Source of the DNA: Candidatus Altarchaeales archaeon ex4484_2
Lineage (GTDB): Archaea > Altiarchaeota > Altiarchaeia > IMC4 > QMZM01
Reading direction: 5' to 3'
Assembly (NCBI GenBank): GCA_002254565.1
Contig: NJEG01000020.1
Coordinates: 1-36,977 of the forward strand
DNA length: 36,977 bases
Part shown: piece after piece, positions 35,740-36,977 of the stretch
Numbering within the stretch: the stretch's first letter is position 1
Layout of the letters: every line of letters begins with the position of its first letter
Translations under genes and position numbers: made by a program
Notes under the pieces: generated by a model
What the model saw: the letters and a program-made list of their open reading frames with translations, nothing else
Databases searched by the model: none
Told to the model about the DNA's origin: nothing

Positions 35740-36977
35740 TTAATACACTCCTCCAGTGAACCATATCTCTCTCGCATCAAGAACCTCCGCTCTGGTGACT
35801 CCGTCACTGGCTTTCCATCTCGTGATGTATGAAATCAACTCGGGCATATCGATTACTCCGTCGTCGTTGAGGTCTGCCTTATGCCCCCCCTCACCGACAG
35901 TTATTGGATAACCAACTCCATTGTGGTTGTTGTCAGCATCGAAGACGAAAAGGTAGGCTGTACTGTTGTCAGGTAAGGCTCCTAGATTAACGCTGCATGT
36001 TATTGAACTATCACTCCATGTTGAAGGTATCTGTGGCTCACGAATAGTGCAGTTATCCCAATCCGGATTATTTCCCATCATCACCCTCGAATAGGTGTCG
36101 TCTAGATACACTGCCGCAAAATACCTATAGTTTCCAAAAGCATTTGTGTAGGGCCAGCGTGAAAAACCTCCGATAGACATTGAATACGGATCCTCGCGTA
36201 AAACTTTTTCTCCACACCATCCTGAGGCACTTATGTCAATGCCATCGCTTACTGACCAACGATATCCTGTTGCATCAAATTCTAATTCCATGTGTTGCCA
36301 ACTTAACATAGGATTATTATAAAAAAGTTGCCCTCCCCCGCAGGATGAGCCATAGCCTGAAGGCATACACTTTAGTTCAGCATTGGATGGGTTATTCATT
36401 ACCGGAGTCCCCCCATTACAATGATCAAGATAGTTTTGGGGGGTATCCAAATAACCACATCCAGGATTAGAAGCAAATTCTTTCATATTGTGCCCACCCA
36501 TAGTTCCATCATCAATAGAATAAGTAGGAGCAATCCTGTAATACCACATAGCAAATACTTTTCTTGTATTCCAGCCCCCTGAAGGACAATGTGTAAAGGC
36601 AATGGCTGCAGCTGCTCCATTTTCCCACCCCCCTCCGGCAGTGGTTACACCCCCAGAAAGATACTTTGTAATTCTATTATGAGGCATAAACATTGGATTG
36701 CTTATTGGATAAGAAGTTCGATAATCTGGCAAATTATCTTCATCCCCTGCTACAAGAGGCCAATTTTGTCCATTCCAATAAGTATTTAAATCATTGGTGC
36801 TCCCGTCATCACAAGCATCCCAAACTCTCGGAGCAGCGGGATTTTTTATCCCGAATCCGCTTCCGCTTAGGGTAATAGAATCTTTATGGCTGATGCTGCT
36901 CGCATTTATTCCAGAGATTATCTGAGCCTTCCCAGCCCCTCCAAAACCAACCACAACCATGGAGGCAACCAACAAAA
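35740..36977 (-). CDS. Secreted jelly-roll protein with C-terminal dockerin-like repeat, 5' end beyond window
   Basis: The visible 411 residues begin inside a signal peptide (LLVASMVVVGFGGAGKAQI) resembling that of the next gene. An IPT/TIG-like strand region follows (SISHKDSITLSGSGFG), then a large concanavalin-like region with many Trp, Gly and paired Cys, then a beta domain (NCTIREPQIPSTWSDSSIT). The end has a dockerin-type calcium loop DLNDDGVIDMPELISYI and a second helix. Dockerins bind cohesins; no cohesin gene is in the window. It likely acts on or binds surface polysaccharide outside the cell. Substrate unknown. Confidence 0.65.
   Translation of the reverse strand, partial: LLVASMVVVGFGGAGKAQIISGINASSISHKDSITLSGSGFGIKNPAAPRVWDACDDGSTNDLNTYWNGQNWPLVAGDEDNLPDYRTSYPISNPMFMPHNRITKYLSGGVTTAGGGWENGAAAAIAFTHCPSGGWNTRKVFAMWYYRIAPTYSIDDGTMGGHNMKEFASNPGCGYLDTPQNYLDHCNGGTPVMNNPSNAELKCMPSGYGSSCGGGQLFYNNPMLSWQHMELEFDATGYRWSVSDGIDISASGWCGEKVLREDPYSMSIGGFSRWPYTNAFGNYRYFAAVYLDDTYSRVMMGNNPDWDNCTIREPQIPSTWSDSSITCSVNLGALPDNSTAYLFVFDADNNHNGVGYPITVGEGGHKADLNDDGVIDMPELISYITRWKASDGVTRAEVLDAREIWFTGGVY

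Overview
This window comes from an archaeon. It carries an archaeal 16S–tRNA-Ala(TGC)–23S rRNA locus, 7S SRP RNA, archaeal RNase P RNA, an intron-bearing tRNA-Ile, a C/D-box sRNA, and archaeal information-processing genes (RNase P protein Rnp4, RpoP, eL43, Pcc1, prefoldin beta, Sec61 beta, archaeal-type ProRS). Promoters have TATA boxes about 25 bp upstream of short or absent leaders. The tRNA-Ala in the 16S-23S spacer is a euryarchaeal trait; FtsZ, SMC, ThiC and pyruvoyl-dependent arginine decarboxylase fit a euryarchaeal or neighbouring uncultured lineage. The exact phylum cannot be settled here. All family calls come from motif recognition without database searches.

Layout. 1-3.4 kb is an accessory edge: a possible transposase end, an AbiE-type type IV toxin-antitoxin pair (minus strand), a DUF4143-type ATPase behind a palindromic operator, and a broken small gene. 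3.4-8.9 kb holds arginine decarboxylase, ValRS (apparently with a non-AUG start), a broken thiC and ProRS. 8.9-12.9 kb holds Sec61 beta, SRP RNA (antiparallel), FtsZ, then a tight Xaa-Pro peptidase–Rnp4–YhbY run, DUF211 and DUF357. 12.9-15.0 kb (minus) holds a MoxR ATPase with a roadblock protein that has a Pro/Lys-rich repeat linker. 15.0-20.1 kb is the rRNA locus, with RNase P RNA directly behind 23S and no 5S. 20.2-25.2 kb holds eL43–RpoP–Pcc1–prefoldin beta, a C/D sRNA, a nucleotide kinase, topoisomerase IA and SufS. 25.3-29.5 kb holds tRNA-Ile, an unrecognised structured RNA with a kink-turn, a cysteine-repeat lipoprotein, an ICMT-like membrane methyltransferase, a HicA remnant and a tandem V4R protein. 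29.5-33.5 kb holds a methyltransferase and SMC. 33.5-37 kb holds a decayed IS element with terminal inverted repeats lying in a secreted polysaccharide-lyase-like gene, next to a secreted dockerin-bearing protein that runs off the window.

The main surprise is the 16S gene. It is about 1275 nt long and lacks two internal blocks that normally contain essential ribosomal elements. thiC shows the same kind of clean internal loss, and the convergent gene ends near 3.0 kb may too. Either this rRNA locus is truly aberrant (pseudogene, or pieces encoded elsewhere) or the assembly dropped internal blocks; reads would decide. Other items worth checking are RNase P RNA in the usual 5S slot, changes at usually invariant peptidyl-transferase nucleotides, the structured RNA near 25.5 kb, and the MoxR–roadblock pairing.
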